Assembly: GCA_000727475.1 (NCBI GenBank) | Contig: KL647289.1 | Coordinates: 8,730,154-8,794,153, forward strand | DNA: 64,000 nucleotides | Direction of reading: 5' to 3' | Source of the DNA: Sarcocystis neurona | Taxonomy: Eukaryota > Apicomplexa > Conoidasida > Eucoccidiorida > Sarcocystidae | In this document: positions 47,244-58,150 of the stretch, piece by piece | Layout of the letters: each line of letters begins with the position of its first letter | Position numbering within the stretch: position 1 is the first letter of the stretch | Made by a program: the position numbers and the translations under genes | Notes under the pieces: generated by a model | Seen by the model: the letters and a program-made list of their open reading frames with translations, nothing else | Databases searched by the model: none | What the model was told of the DNA's origin: nothing

Positions 47244-50200
47244 ATGAGAAGCGCCTACAACGAACGTCGCTTTTCGGCGACGCCGTTGGGGAGTTGTCAG
47301 TACGAGCAGCAGCCGCAGCAACAACCGCAGCTCCATGAGCGGTTGATGCGGCAGCAACACGAGCAACAGCAGCAGCAGCAACATGAGGGGCAGCAGCAGC
47401 AGCGGCGTGGGACACACTGCCAGCCCCAGTGTCATAGTTTACACGTGCAGCAGCAACAGCACATAGTAGGCTTGCTTCCAGCAGCAGAAACTTCCACGGG
47501 TTACGACTCCGTTACTCTAGGAACTGCTGTTGCGAGAAACGCTGAGCAAGCAGCAACAGGTAGCTACTGCGCACCAGCTGCTTACACTACAGGAGCAGGC
47601 ACAGCAGAAGGAGCTGCAGCAGAGGGGGCGGCAGCAGCAGACAGGACAACAGCAGCAACGACAGCGGCCACAGCAGGACCCGAAGCAGAGGCGGGGGCTG
47701 CAGAAGAAAATTTACCTGCAAGTGACGAAGAGAAGGAGTACTACGTATGGGATCCGGTGCTGCAGGAATATAAACAGACAGACGCTGCAACAGGAGAGGC
47801 GCTGCTACACGATCCGCAGTATACCCAGTGCCACTTTCGCCTCGTTGATGAGGAGTTGCAGCAGTCCCCCTCGCAGCAGGTGCAGCACCAGCATCTTTGC
47901 CAGCAGCAGCAGCAGCTGTTCCACCACCTGCAGCAACCAACGCATTGCCTACAGCAGCAGCAACAGGATCCCACTCATCAACGGGAGGGGCAGGAGGAGC
48001 AGCAGCAGATCTATTCATTACCTGAGCAGAAGCTGCAGCAGCAGCAGCACAGCCATCTTCAGCAGCAGCAGATCTGTCAGCAGCAACCTTATTACCAGCA
48101 GCAGCAGCAACCCCGCATGCTGCAGCACCTACAGCAGGATCCACAGCAGCAGCGGCAGCAACCCGTCACGTCAGCAACAGCAACAGCAGTCGAGGAGCGG
48201 AAGAGACAAGAGGAGCGAACAGCACTTGCAGCAGCAGCAGCAGCACCGTCGGTACCCACGGCACTACAGGATCCCGGTGCGGCACTGCCCTGCACCGCGC
48301 ACGTGAAACAGCAGCAACAGCGGAATTCTTTCTGTTTCGAGCCACACCAAGCCGCTCAGAGGCTGCTGTATGACCAGTTGCAGCAGCAGCAGCACCATGA
48401 CACCGCGCACCAAGAGCAGCTTCAGCAGCACCAGCAGACCGAGACACTCCAGCAGCTGCAAGGTACTCTCCTTCCCTGTGCCAACAGCAGTAGCGTGCCT
48501 TGCTCTGCTGCAGCAGCAGCGGCAGCCGCAGCACCAACGCGCTCCACGAGAGCCGACAGCGCGTCAGGATTACCTGCGCCAACTCCTGCCCCTGGTGAGT
48601 CGCACTCGGAAGCAGCAGGCGTCTACTGGAATTGCCCCACGTCCACAGCAGCAGGGACGAGCAGCAGCAGCAGCATCCCTGTCAGCAGCTTCTGTGGCGT
48701 GCATGCACCTTCTCTCCCTGGTCACAACGGTGTCGTCCGATGCTCTGGAGCTGCTCTCGGCGCTGCGGCTGCTGCTCCGTCTTCGAGGAGGAGAGGAGCG
48801 GCAGCAACTTCCTTACTGGGTACCTGGTGCACTGCAGAAACAACAGCAGCACTATATCTTGGACAAGCAGCAGCGATCGCCCCACCAGCAGCAGCGCGGC
48901 CCTCTATCCCCGCAAACAAACTCGCTTCAGCAGCAGCAATAGCAATGCTTCCAGCAGAGACCTCCTCAGCACCTGCAGCTGCAGCTCCGGCGGGAGACTC
49001 TCGCGCAGCTTTTCTCGAGGCAGCAGCACCCACAGCACCGGAGACGGCTGCAACAACCCCAGCCGCAACCTCGGAGTCTGTCCTACCTGCAGGTGGCTTC
49101 GGGTGTTTTTGTGGGGAAGGGGCCAGCTGGAACAACGGAGCAATCCAGGCGGAGAAGCCGCTGCGGCAGCTGCAGTTGCCGCCGCCGTTATTACGGTGTT
49201 GCTGCTGCGCCTCAGCCAGATCTGCACATCGCTGTGGCCGTAGGGACAAGCAGCAGCACGAGCCGCTGCGGCAGCTTACCCCGGCTCCGCCGCAGCAGGG
49301 GACGAGTAGCTGCGCGCCTTCGAGCAAATCTGCTGCTCCTGCCTGCTGTGGAAATCGCATCAGCAGCACGTGTTGTGCTGCAGCAGCCAAAGCAGCATCA
49401 CAAGAGGGCGCAGGCCTAAATCAGTGCTCCAGCTGCTGCGCAACAACATCCTGTTGTCGCTGCTATTTTGCTGCTGCACCGCCTGCATGCGCAGCTCATG
49501 CCGCGGTTAGTTGCTGTCCTGCTGCTGCTTCCTTGGCATGTTTGTATCTTGAAACTGGTAGTCACTGCGCTCGTTGGTCAGGTGCTTCTTCTCCGTTCCG
49601 CAATGCTGCTGCTGCTGCGGCGCCCTCAGCTCAGGTCTCAGCATGCCCCGCTACTGCTGCTGCTGCGGCGCCCTCAGTTCATGTGTCAGCATGCCCCACT
49701 GCTGTTGCGGATGCCGCTCGAGTTCGAAGAAACAGCAGCACAGCATCGATGCCAAGCCAAGGCGCCAACGAGCTGGGCACCCAGGACTCCACACAAAGCG
49801 GGTGCTGCTTCAACAGTGCGAGCGACTGTTGCTGCTTTCACTCCGATTGTTGCTGTGCACAGGCAAACGCTTGCTGCTGCTGCTCTGCCGCAGACTGCTT
49901 CTACAGTCAGCCAGAGTGCTGCAGCAGCGCTACGAGTTGCTGCGGAGCTGCTTCCCTGGCCCTAGAAGGAAGAGAAGAAGCAGCTGCTGCTTCAGCCACC
50001 TCCGGTGTCATGCAGCAGCAACAGTGGGCAGAAGTGCAGCAATGTGGCTGCTTCTCCTGCAGGAAAACAAGCAGTGAGAAGCTACTGCGTGCAGCAGCAG
50101 GAGGAGCAGCTGCGTTTGATGTTGGAGCAGCCACCACCACAGCAACATCAACCGCAGCGACAAGGGCAACAGCAACAGCGCCTACATGCGAAGGTCTCGG

Positions 50201-52577
50201 CTATCTCGAATCTTGGACACAGGCAGCAGACGCAGCAGCAGAAATCACCGACGCCTGCTGCAGTGTGCCACCTGCTGCTGCACTAGTGGATGCACCAGGC
50301 TGCCACTTTGCTGCCGGGGAAGGCGCTAACTTGCTAGGCGCTAGTAAGAACCCAGCAGCGCGTGCTGCGCCGCAGCCTGAGCATCAGTGGGGGACGGAAG
50401 AACGACACGAGCAGTGGCAGGGGCCACATCAGCACCAGCCGACAATGCAGTGCCATGCGCTGTTACAGCGGCAGTGGGGAATGCTACAGCAGCAGCAGGA
50501 GAAAGGGCTGCAGCAGAAGCAGTGGGAGCTGCAACAGTACCCGCCTCGTAGCTCTGCGTGCGGCGCACCTCCCGAGGTACCGGGGCGGCCAGCAGAGGAG
50601 GATACGGAAACGCGTGAAAAGGAGAGTCCGCTGGGGCTGCAGCAACAACACCACTCGCTTTGTTGGCAGGAAGCAGCAGCCGACACACCAACTGCGGAGG
50701 CGGCCGCTGCAGCAGCAGAGAGCAGACCTGCTCCCGCAAGTTATGAGGAGGAGAAAGACTTCCTACCGACCCCGGTCGCTGCCCCACACATGCGGAAAAA
50801 GCAGCAGCAGACGGCCCAGAAACAGCCGTTGGTCTTTGGAAGCATTTCGACAAGTCGACCGTGGGGCTCTATCGAAAAAGCTAGAGCTAGAAGTGCCAGC
50901 TTTAATATCCCTGCTGCTGCTGGCTTTCCTGCGGCTTCTCCACCAAAGGCTGCCGCTGTACGTGGCGCTGCTACGCCTGGTCCTGCGACGTCTGCCGCTG
51001 CTATCCCTCCCACTGCTGCTGCACGGGTCTCTGTCTTTGCGGCTGCCGTCCTTCCATCGGATCTTTCTGACTCTGTGTCTTCTGTTGCGGGAGGCCCCTC
51101 TGACACCGCGCAGGCGTCGAGGCCTCGCACTGCTGCAGCAGGTCGTGGGAGACGAGAAGCAGCAGCAGAAGCAGCTTGCGACAGATCCGGCAGAGTGTGT
51201 GGTTCTGCTGCTACGACCACCGTACACGCGACAGACGGCACTCACCAAGCAGCAACAGCTGGTGCCCACGCTGAGGCAGCAGGCAGAGCAGCAGCCGGAC
51301 CTACTTCTGTACTTGGTTGTCGTCGTGGGGATGGAGAGCACCAGCGCGCAGCAGCGTCCCCCCAGGATGTTGTAGCACTGCAAGCCGTCGCAGGCACACT
51401 GCTGTGCCAGCAGCAGCAGCACGGCGCAAGGGTGTCTCACCTGCAGCTTCACCAACAGGGAAACGCAGTGCTCCAGCAGCAGCAGCAGCAGCGTAGACGC
51501 CCTCTGCTACAGGAAGACAAGATGATGCAGGACAGCGTTTCTTCCTTGCAGCAGCGAAAGCAGCAGCAGAGTGGAGCCCGAGGTTCCGCCTTCCATTTGA
51601 GCCGCAGCACCAGCAGTAGAAATGCTGCTGGTGCTGCTAGCTATTCTCCCTCCGTTTTGCCTGCCGCTGCTGCAGCAGTAAGAGGAGGAGGGGACGCCGT
51701 TGGTGCTGATTTTGCCACCGTGTTCCCTATTTTCGTTGAGGCGAGAAGACCTCTGAGCAACCGAACTGCGTCGACTCCCGCCCACGCCACCCCAGCAGCA
51801 GCAAGAGAGAGACAAGCGAGGGAAGAGGGAGCAGGGATTCCAGGAGGAGGGGCAGCAGCGGGAGCGGCCTGTGGGATAGCAGGCGCAAAAGGTGGTCTGC
51901 GGCAGCTGGAGCAGCCCCGAGTAAACCGCTTTTCATCACTCCCAACGGCATCGCATGGTCCCCCATACGGGAAAACTGCTCGAGCAGCAGCAACTGACCG
52001 TCGACCTGCTGCTGGAACGAGCCGTGCCGCGACGCCTGCTGCTGCCAGCATTCCTGCTGGCGCTGGTAAAGGGACTCTGTTGGAAGCGCAACAGCGTCGT
52101 GGAGACGCAGCAGTCGGTCTGCGCAGACCTGCGATGCTGCATGGAAGCAGTCGCAGCCGGATGCCCAACAGTTCGACTGCGGCTGCTTCTTCGCTGTCTG
52201 CGGCAGCTGCGCCTCCTGCTTTCTCTGCCGTTCCTGCTCCTCCGGCTTTGTCCGCTGCTTCTGCAAAGGCTAGTGATGCTGCGAGGGCGGGCGGCAGGGG
52301 GGCAAGCAACATCAAGGCGCATCACCTCGTTACTGCGGTTGCTGCTGCTGCCCGCCCACGAAAACGACTACACGACCCTGTCACACGAGGGCGACAGCTA
52401 CGAGCGGCGTGGCAGGAAGATCCTCTCGTCAATAAGAAGAACACTTTCGATGTTATTGCCTATGAAACCTGGCTGCGAAACAACGGACATCTGCTGCGCG
52501 CGAAGGCTCTCCAACTCCACCAAGAAGAGCAGCGCTTGCTTCAGCTTCTTCAGCAGCAGCGGTCCTACAATTTCTGA
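47244..52577 (+). CDS. Giant Gln/Ala/Cys-rich protein
   Basis: One plus-strand frame of 1777 codons runs from ATG (GAGAGAAATGAG) to TGA. The frame is also open upstream of the ATG, so an earlier start or a 5' exon is possible. Residues 1-110 are Gln-rich. Residues about 160-210 form an ordered island with EKEYYVWDPVLQEYKQTD and HFRLVDEEL. Residues about 210-420 are poly-Gln/His. An Ala/Ser/Thr-rich part follows. About 725-905 is unusually Cys-rich (such as ACCCCSAADCF), because the triplet tract switches from CAG to GCT/TGC. Gln and Ala tracts then alternate. The last 65 residues are ordered and basic (NTFDVIAYETWLRNNGHLLR, then a Gln/Leu helix). I recognise no domain. Only the ordered islands argue strongly for translation; the long frame alone does not, since triplet repeats lack stops. 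Introns within the repeats cannot be excluded. Confidence 0.6.
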   Translation: MRSAYNERRFSATPLGSCQYEQQPQQQPQLHERLMRQQHEQQQQQQHEGQQQQRRGTHCQPQCHSLHVQQQQHIVGLLPAAETSTGYDSVTLGTAVARNAEQAATGSYCAPAAYTTGAGTAEGAAAEGAAAADRTTAATTAATAGPEAEAGAAEENLPASDEEKEYYVWDPVLQEYKQTDAATGEALLHDPQYTQCHFRLVDEELQQSPSQQVQHQHLCQQQQQLFHHLQQPTHCLQQQQQDPTHQREGQEEQQQIYSLPEQKLQQQQHSHLQQQQICQQQPYYQQQQQPRMLQHLQQDPQQQRQQPVTSATATAVEERKRQEERTALAAAAAAPSVPTALQDPGAALPCTAHVKQQQQRNSFCFEPHQAAQRLLYDQLQQQQHHDTAHQEQLQQHQQTETLQQLQGTLLPCANSSSVPCSAAAAAAAAAPTRSTRADSASGLPAPTPAPGESHSEAAGVYWNCPTSTAAGTSSSSSIPVSSFCGVHAPSLPGHNGVVRCSGAALGAAAAAPSSRRRGAAATSLLGTWCTAETTAALYLGQAAAIAPPAAARPSIPANKLASAAAIAMLPAETSSAPAAAAPAGDSRAAFLEAAAPTAPETAATTPAATSESVLPAGGFGCFCGEGASWNNGAIQAEKPLRQLQLPPPLLRCCCCASARSAHRCGRRDKQQHEPLRQLTPAPPQQGTSSCAPSSKSAAPACCGNRISSTCCAAAAKAASQEGAGLNQCSSCCATTSCCRCYFAAAPPACAAHAAVSCCPAAASLACLYLETGSHCARWSGASSPFRNAAAAAAPSAQVSACPATAAAAAPSVHVSACPTAVADAARVRRNSSTASMPSQGANELGTQDSTQSGCCFNSASDCCCFHSDCCCAQANACCCCSAADCFYSQPECCSSATSCCGAASLALEGREEAAAASATSGVMQQQQWAEVQQCGCFSCRKTSSEKLLRAAAGGAAAFDVGAATTTATSTAATRATATAPTCEGLGYLESWTQAADAAAEITDACCSVPPAAALVDAPGCHFAAGEGANLLGASKNPAARAAPQPEHQWGTEERHEQWQGPHQHQPTMQCHALLQRQWGMLQQQQEKGLQQKQWELQQYPPRSSACGAPPEVPGRPAEEDTETREKESPLGLQQQHHSLCWQEAAADTPTAEAAAAAAESRPAPASYEEEKDFLPTPVAAPHMRKKQQQTAQKQPLVFGSISTSRPWGSIEKARARSASFNIPAAAGFPAASPPKAAAVRGAATPGPATSAAAIPPTAAARVSVFAAAVLPSDLSDSVSSVAGGPSDTAQASRPRTAAAGRGRREAAAEAACDRSGRVCGSAATTTVHATDGTHQAATAGAHAEAAGRAAAGPTSVLGCRRGDGEHQRAAASPQDVVALQAVAGTLLCQQQQHGARVSHLQLHQQGNAVLQQQQQQRRRPLLQEDKMMQDSVSSLQQRKQQQSGARGSAFHLSRSTSSRNAAGAASYSPSVLPAAAAAVRGGGDAVGADFATVFPIFVEARRPLSNRTASTPAHATPAAARERQAREEGAGIPGGGAAAGAACGIAGAKGGLRQLEQPRVNRFSSLPTASHGPPYGKTARAAATDRRPAAGTSRAATPAAASIPAGAGKGTLLEAQQRRGDAAVGLRRPAMLHGSSRSRMPNSSTAAASSLSAAAAPPAFSAVPAPPALSAASAKASDAARAGGRGASNIKAHHLVTAVAAAARPRKRLHDPVTRGRQLRAAWQEDPLVNKKNTFDVIAYETWLRNNGHLLRAKALQLHQEEQRLLQLLQQQRSYNF

Positions 52578-52689
52578 GAGGTGTTCTGCAAACGACAACA
52601 AAAGGAAGAGGAAAGGGAGCAGTAGCAGCGGCAGCATCCGCAGTTATCGAAAGCGCCAGTTTCATGAGTTCTAACGTGCGTTTCTACGC

Positions 52690-52692
<3 letters not shown>

Positions 52693-52729
<37 letters not shown>

Positions 52730-53134
52730 ATACGTANNNNNNNNNNNNNNNNNNNNNNNNNNNNNNNNNNNNNNNNNNNNNNNNNNNNNNNNNNNNNNNN
52801 NNNNNNNNNNNNNNNNNNNNNNNNNNNNNNNNNNNNNNNNNNNNNNNNNNNNNNNNNNNNNNNNNNNNNNNNNNNNNNNNNNNNNNNNNNNNNNNNNNNN
52901 NNNNNNNNNNNNNNNNNNNNNNNNNNNNNNNNNNNNNNNNNNNNNNNNNNNNNNNNNNNNNNNNNNNNNNNNNNNNNNNNNNNNNNNNNNNNNNNNNNNN
53001 NNNNNNNNNNNNNNNNNNNNNNNNNNNNNNNNNNNNNNNNNNNNNNNNNNNNNNNNNNNNNNNNNNNNNNNNNNNNNNNNNNNNNNNNNNNNNNNNNNNN
53101 NNNNNNNNNNNNNNNNNNNNNNNNNNNNNNNNNN
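52693..53134. other. TA microsatellite and assembly gap
   Basis: A TA run from about 52693 leads into 398 unresolved bases (N, 52737-53134). TATATATATA resumes directly after. The gap is best explained by an unsequenced or collapsed TA repeat. Frames running across the N run are meaningless. Confidence 0.97.
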
Positions 53135-53322
53135 TATATATATATAAATACACGTATGTATACGCATAGACATGCATACGGCCAAATGAGAGAGAGGAGG
53201 AAGAAGCAGCATGTTGCGAGGGCAGTAGATACGGGATAAGTCTATGACGGGTTTTCCACCCATAAGAACAGTTGACACATATGTCGGTCTATCAGCTGTG
53301 TGCATCCTTGACGCATGGGTGC

Positions 53323-53359
<37 letters not shown>

Positions 53360-53637
53360 TACGAAGTGAGTAGACGCTTGAATACTGGACCGCGGGTCAA
53401 TGCGTGTGTGAATTTTTACTTGTGGCAGTTCGCGTGAACATGTGTGGATGCACATATATGTTAACGCAGATGGGTCACCATGTATATGTCTATGTATGTA
53501 CGCATATATATATATATATGTCCACATACAAATGTCGTGTACACCGTTTCGTATTCTTGCACGTACCTGTGGCAGTGTGTGGTGGAAGTCCACGCATGCC
53601 ACTCCAGCGGACGTGAAGGTGCGTAAAACCACACTTA

Positions 53638-53870
53638 TTTGCCTCTATCGGCATGTGCCTTTATCAACTAGACAAGCAAATAGTATCTGTACATGGCTGT
53701 TTCTAACGACACGTGTATTTGTCTACGTGGACGAGCAACTGTGTGTATTTATCCAGAGTTGCCTCTATCGACACGTATATCTGTCTACGAAGAGGAGAGA
53801 CTATGTTTTTATACCTATTTGCTTCCACCGACACGTACTTTTGTCTACTTGTGGACGAGAATTGATAGTT
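53638..53870. repeat. Degenerate ~60-bp tandem repeat, about 4 copies
   Basis: Variants of GCCTCTATCGACACGTAT appear at about 53641, 53701, 53761 and 53821. Each is followed by a TTGTCTACGTGGACGAG-like block. Spacing is 60-62 bases and identity is moderate. Confidence 0.7.
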
Positions 53871-55144
53871 ACTGTGTGAAGCTTGTGTGCCCTCTCGTGG
53901 AAGTGTGGGGCGCTGCCGATATTCAGACCTATGCACCATATTAAACGGACGCACGCATCCCCCTTGCATGCACACCCCCCCAAAAGGTGGCTATTCCTGA
54001 GGGTTCACGCACGTGTGCAGAGATACGCGCTTTTGGGAGGAGGGAGACTCATACGGAAAATCGTTATGTGTTTATATATGTATACACACACGTGTCAGGG
54101 TACTGTAGTAGTCGAAAATGCGAGCTACGTATCTGCGAGTCAATATATATATGTATATATTAAAGTACATTAACCAACCTTACACGTCTCTACACAGGTA
54201 AGCATGCTTGCGTCTGTATCTGTCAGAAGTAGATATATACGTTGGATTCTCTTGTGCTTGTGTAGACGTCTCTGTATGCGTATGGATGGGAGCGTCCTAC
54301 AGATACGTACAAATAACAAACCCGTGCGTTCACTTGGGGATTCATGTTGCATTACTGTCGCTGCAGTCGCTCAGAAAACGAAGCGTCTGCTGCGTTCTCA
54401 CGGAATTGAGGTTTGCAGAAGATTTTGCTTCCGCTCACCCGGTCAAGCCCACAGAACAAAAGAAGTACATCTCCGAGATTACTTGTGCCTGTCAAAGAGT
54501 GTACGGGGGTATATGTGTACTTTCCGTCATTTATATGTGTGTATAAGTAGCGTGTCCGCATGTGTGGGGCATTTGCAGTACACGCGTACGCACGTACACT
54601 TGTGGACGTAGCCACAGAGGCGTGCAAATAGATGGACAGGTGCGCACAGGAAAGGTGATATGCGCAGGCGTAGCTTAAGAGGAATGCCGGTGTGCGTGAC
54701 CAGTAGAATTTGTTCGAGTGTGGCAGCGGAAAAAACGGATGCTTCTACGCGAGCACTTCCACACCGATGCCTGTGGGTCTTCATTCCCCTACACTAGAGG
54801 CGGATACTAATCCATACGTATAGGGATGGACACATGCCTCTGTATACCTTTAGATACGTCTACACAGGGCAAGAACCTTTGTTAACACGCTATGCACGTG
54901 CGTCTGTGTAGCTTCGTTTCTCGACATATGTATGTGTGAAAAGAGACACGAAGTGAAACAAGTATATAGGTAGACACTTTAAAGTGTGCAAAGGTGTGCA
55001 GGCGGGGTAGACGCGGTCATTGGATCAGCCACACGCGTGTACACCTCGGTACAGGGGAACGAATAGAGTTATCTCTAGACTTGCCTGTTTTCGGTGTATC
55101 CAAGCGTATGCTGCATCTGTACGTGTGGATCTATTTTACTCCTA

Positions 55145-55800
55145 TATTCGCCTGTATCCCAATGTGCTCACGTGCACTGCCATATAATCTTCTACAGATT
55201 TCAGCACACGTAGATACAGGTTTGCTTGTGCGTCTGCGGACATATATCGCTGCGGGTGCATCTGTGTAGGTTTTACCTGTTCGGGTGCAAGCAACGAGTC
55301 GAGTACATTGCAGCGACGTGACACAAAGCTCTCAGAAGCCGTGGATGTACACCGAGAGATGCTGCTGAGCCCTGAGATCCTTTCTGCCACTGCTACGGCT
55401 GCCGCGATACCATCAGTGCCACCCTGCTGCAAGCGCTCGTGCCACATACTGTTGCAGTTGAACCTCGTGCGTGTAGCCCTGCTGCTAGTACCTGTGCTGC
55501 TCCTCCAGCGGCTCAAGCTACTGCTTTATGCTGCAATGAGAGCGCCTGCCTCCGGTAATACGGACTGGTGTCGCTGATATTTCTGCTGGTCTAGACGCTA
55601 TTCACTCAGGAAGGGAACTGTGCGCTTGCTGCGTGTGTAAGTTTCACACGGGACTGCTGATCTGCGGACGACAGACTCCTTGGCTTTTTCTGTCTCGCTA
55701 AAATGTCTTTGTTATCACTTGCTGCCTCTACGGACAGCAGCGACTCTCTGCGTACACGTGGCCCGACATCACACGCCTGGATAAGTACTCGTATCTGGGC
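55145..55800 (-). other. Possible minus-strand exons of an unidentified gene
   Basis: A minus-strand segment from about 55500 to 55276 reads as non-repetitive protein (ERISGLSSISRCTSTASESF) up to a donor-like CAG|GTAAAA. The same frame also continues through it to a stop at 55142. A second open segment lies at about 55800-55640 behind an acceptor-like ATCCAG (RRESLLSVEAASDNKD). I could not place a start or join them confidently. Confidence 0.22.
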
Positions 55801-57080
55801 AGCAGCGCACCTGCGTGTAATGATACAGCTACATTTTGTGTTCTTTGAGTACAGCTGCGCACACGTATAGATACTTGGGCTCTCATACATGTATTTGAAC
55901 GCAGTTGCATACTTTTATTAGTAGTAAGGCCGTCTACGTAGCCGCCGGAGCGCGGAAGTGCCGTAGTCGCCTAACGTCGGGCCGCACGTACTTGAGAGTG
56001 ACCACATTAAAAGAATTGGCTTCTCAAGCCGTAGGCATCTTCAAAGAATCACGATTGCAAAATTTGCGGTAGACGTGCATAAACTTCTGAACATAAGTAT
56101 ATTTATGTGTGAACAGAGCGCGGGATTGACGTTTGACGTCCAGAGGTGGAGACATAATTTTTGCTGTGCCAGTTGTAGCGGACCTTAGCCCCCGCCATTC
56201 TGAAGAAGTAAAATTTTTTTTTTCCTAGAGCAGTGCTCGCTGAATCACTTTGCAGCTGACGCCAGGCCACTAAACAACAAGCATACTGGCGGTACGTGCG
56301 GGTCCTCTGGCAGTGAATAATTGGACTTTTCTTATGCTTGTTTTGTGTGGAGTGCCTCACACACTAATCAACTTGTGCCTGCAACACCGGAACAGTATTC
56401 AACAGTGTACCCGGCCGCGATAGCAGAGCACGTTGACACGCATATACATATACATATATATATATATATATAGTTGTCTATTCTTATAGAGAGCGAAAGG
56501 GAGACGCAGGTGACTCGAGATTGAGACACGTAGGCAGATAGACGTAGGTGTAATGTCGTTTTTCTGTGATCTCTTGCTCACGTCATGCAGATATACCTTC
56601 GGAATTTCTGTGGCTGCCACGTAGTGATACGCATCGCAATACGCGTGCACACTCCATATTCACATAACTGTTCACATACGTATCGGATCCGTATGTCTTC
56701 GGGACCGTTCGAGAGTACTTTGCACATTCCACGCGTACTACTTCTTACATGTGCATTCAGTTGTGTCTGAGGTTAGGAGACTTGAAAGGACAAGCGTTTT
56801 TTGATAGCCTCACAGAGGAATGGACTGGTACGCCCAGATGCGTGGTTGTGTATATCCGTAAACATATACACATTTTTTTTAAGTCGTGTGCGTGTTCTGA
56901 AAAGAAGGCAAAACTCTATACCACAGAGCCCCAAATCTATGCGTGAGCGGGTTGGCATGTCCACGCGTGGGCGCACAATGAACAACACAAACGAGAAAAT
57001 CAAAACATCTATAAACGTAAGCACAGCAGACAAGACACTTGTTGAACCAATCTTTTCGTTTGTCTTGATAAGCTGCCAGC

Positions 57081-58150
57081 GTGGTAACGCTCAAGTTTAA
57101 TAGATACGTAAGTACTTTACTGCTGTTCGATGGGAGCAACGTGCATCGGATTATAGTGCTGGTCCTGACAATTCAAATGCGTACGATTGTGTACAATCAC
57201 GGTACAACTGCGTGTCCAAGTCAAAGAATAGAAGAACTTCTTACCTTTTTTCGGAACCAACAATTTTGGAGATCTCCGTGGCAGCAGGTCGTTCAAATCT
57301 TTTGTGGAGAGTGCGTGGGTCCCCCTACCACCAAGAGAAATGATTCAGTGCAAGAAATAGCCACTAGAAGAAGCATTTTAACTCGGGGTACGGTGGACAG
57401 AGAGACACACAAGACGCTCAATTTTGTAATGAAGGAGGCCTTATATGCCTTATTTGCTGAAATTATTAGAAAGTGATCTGTCCGCAAGCCTTCTAGAGCG
57501 CAGCATAACGGCGGGGCAGATATTTTAAAAGTTGTAACTGTTCGTTTAGAAAGTTTTCTTTGTTCTGCGACTATTACGGTTAAGGCCAGCATGAAACAGT
57601 GAAGCTGGTGACAGAGCGCCTAAAGTAGTCTCGCTGTTCGCGTCCGTATACGTAGGACAGCTGTGAACAACATGGCAACACGAAAGTCGAAAAGATTTTG
57701 TTTGCCCGCTGATATGGTTTCCGTGAAGAATAGGAAAGTTCGAAGAACGTTGAAATTACGTGACACAGCCTAGCTGAACCATGTCACATCCGCTATGAAG
57801 CTGTTCATGTAGCACTACATGCGTAATATACCGTATATCTGCAACTTGTGTAGGCTAACACGTCAGTGGCGTTTGGGGGGAGGCTGCGCTGGCATTTAGT
57901 GTTCTCTACACGAGAAGGATTAAAACGTGTACAAGTAATTGCATCGTCGAAAGTTTGACAATGTTGAAGCACGAGTGGGTGAACTCACGTTCCACGGACG
58001 CGTAGTACGTTGAAATGTTTTCTGCAGGACCTTAAATCATCAGCGTCAGCCTTAATGACACGTACGGCCATAAGCATGTATAAACCCGGTGAACGAGTGA
58101 ATACGTACTTATTTAGCTTCAAGAACCTAGACTGGTGTTGCATGAATATG
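57081..58150 (+). mobile_element. Possible decayed Ty3/gypsy-type integrase
   Basis: On the plus strand a 131-codon frame (57081-57476) reads FWRSPWQQVVQIFCGEC, like the Cys half of an integrase zinc-binding domain. It is followed 30 residues later by TVDRETHKTLNFVMKEAL, which resembles the VDRxTKxxxF entry to the integrase core. About 600 bases further (58020-58140) a frame reads FLQDLKSSASALM, then KPGERVNTYLFSFKNL. That resembles the integrase C-terminal part, where a GDxVxLSTKNL-like string is usual. Order and spacing fit one integrase; frames are broken in between, so the copy would be dead. The likeness is by eye only, and no long terminal repeats or tRNA primer site were found. Confidence 0.38.

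Larger units (their letters stand above)
53135..57080. other. Spacer
   Basis: A long TA run lies at 53325-53358 and another at 56453-56472. A degenerate 60-bp repeat is at 53638-53870. The part from about 55.9 kb onwards has few microsatellites and a more even composition, which continues into the retroelement-like region. Apart from the candidate at 55.1-55.8 kb no gene is supported. Confidence 0.4.

Noticed and set aside
52565..53632. Frames running across the N run
   Set aside because: They contain about 130 unknown residues and TATATA translation.
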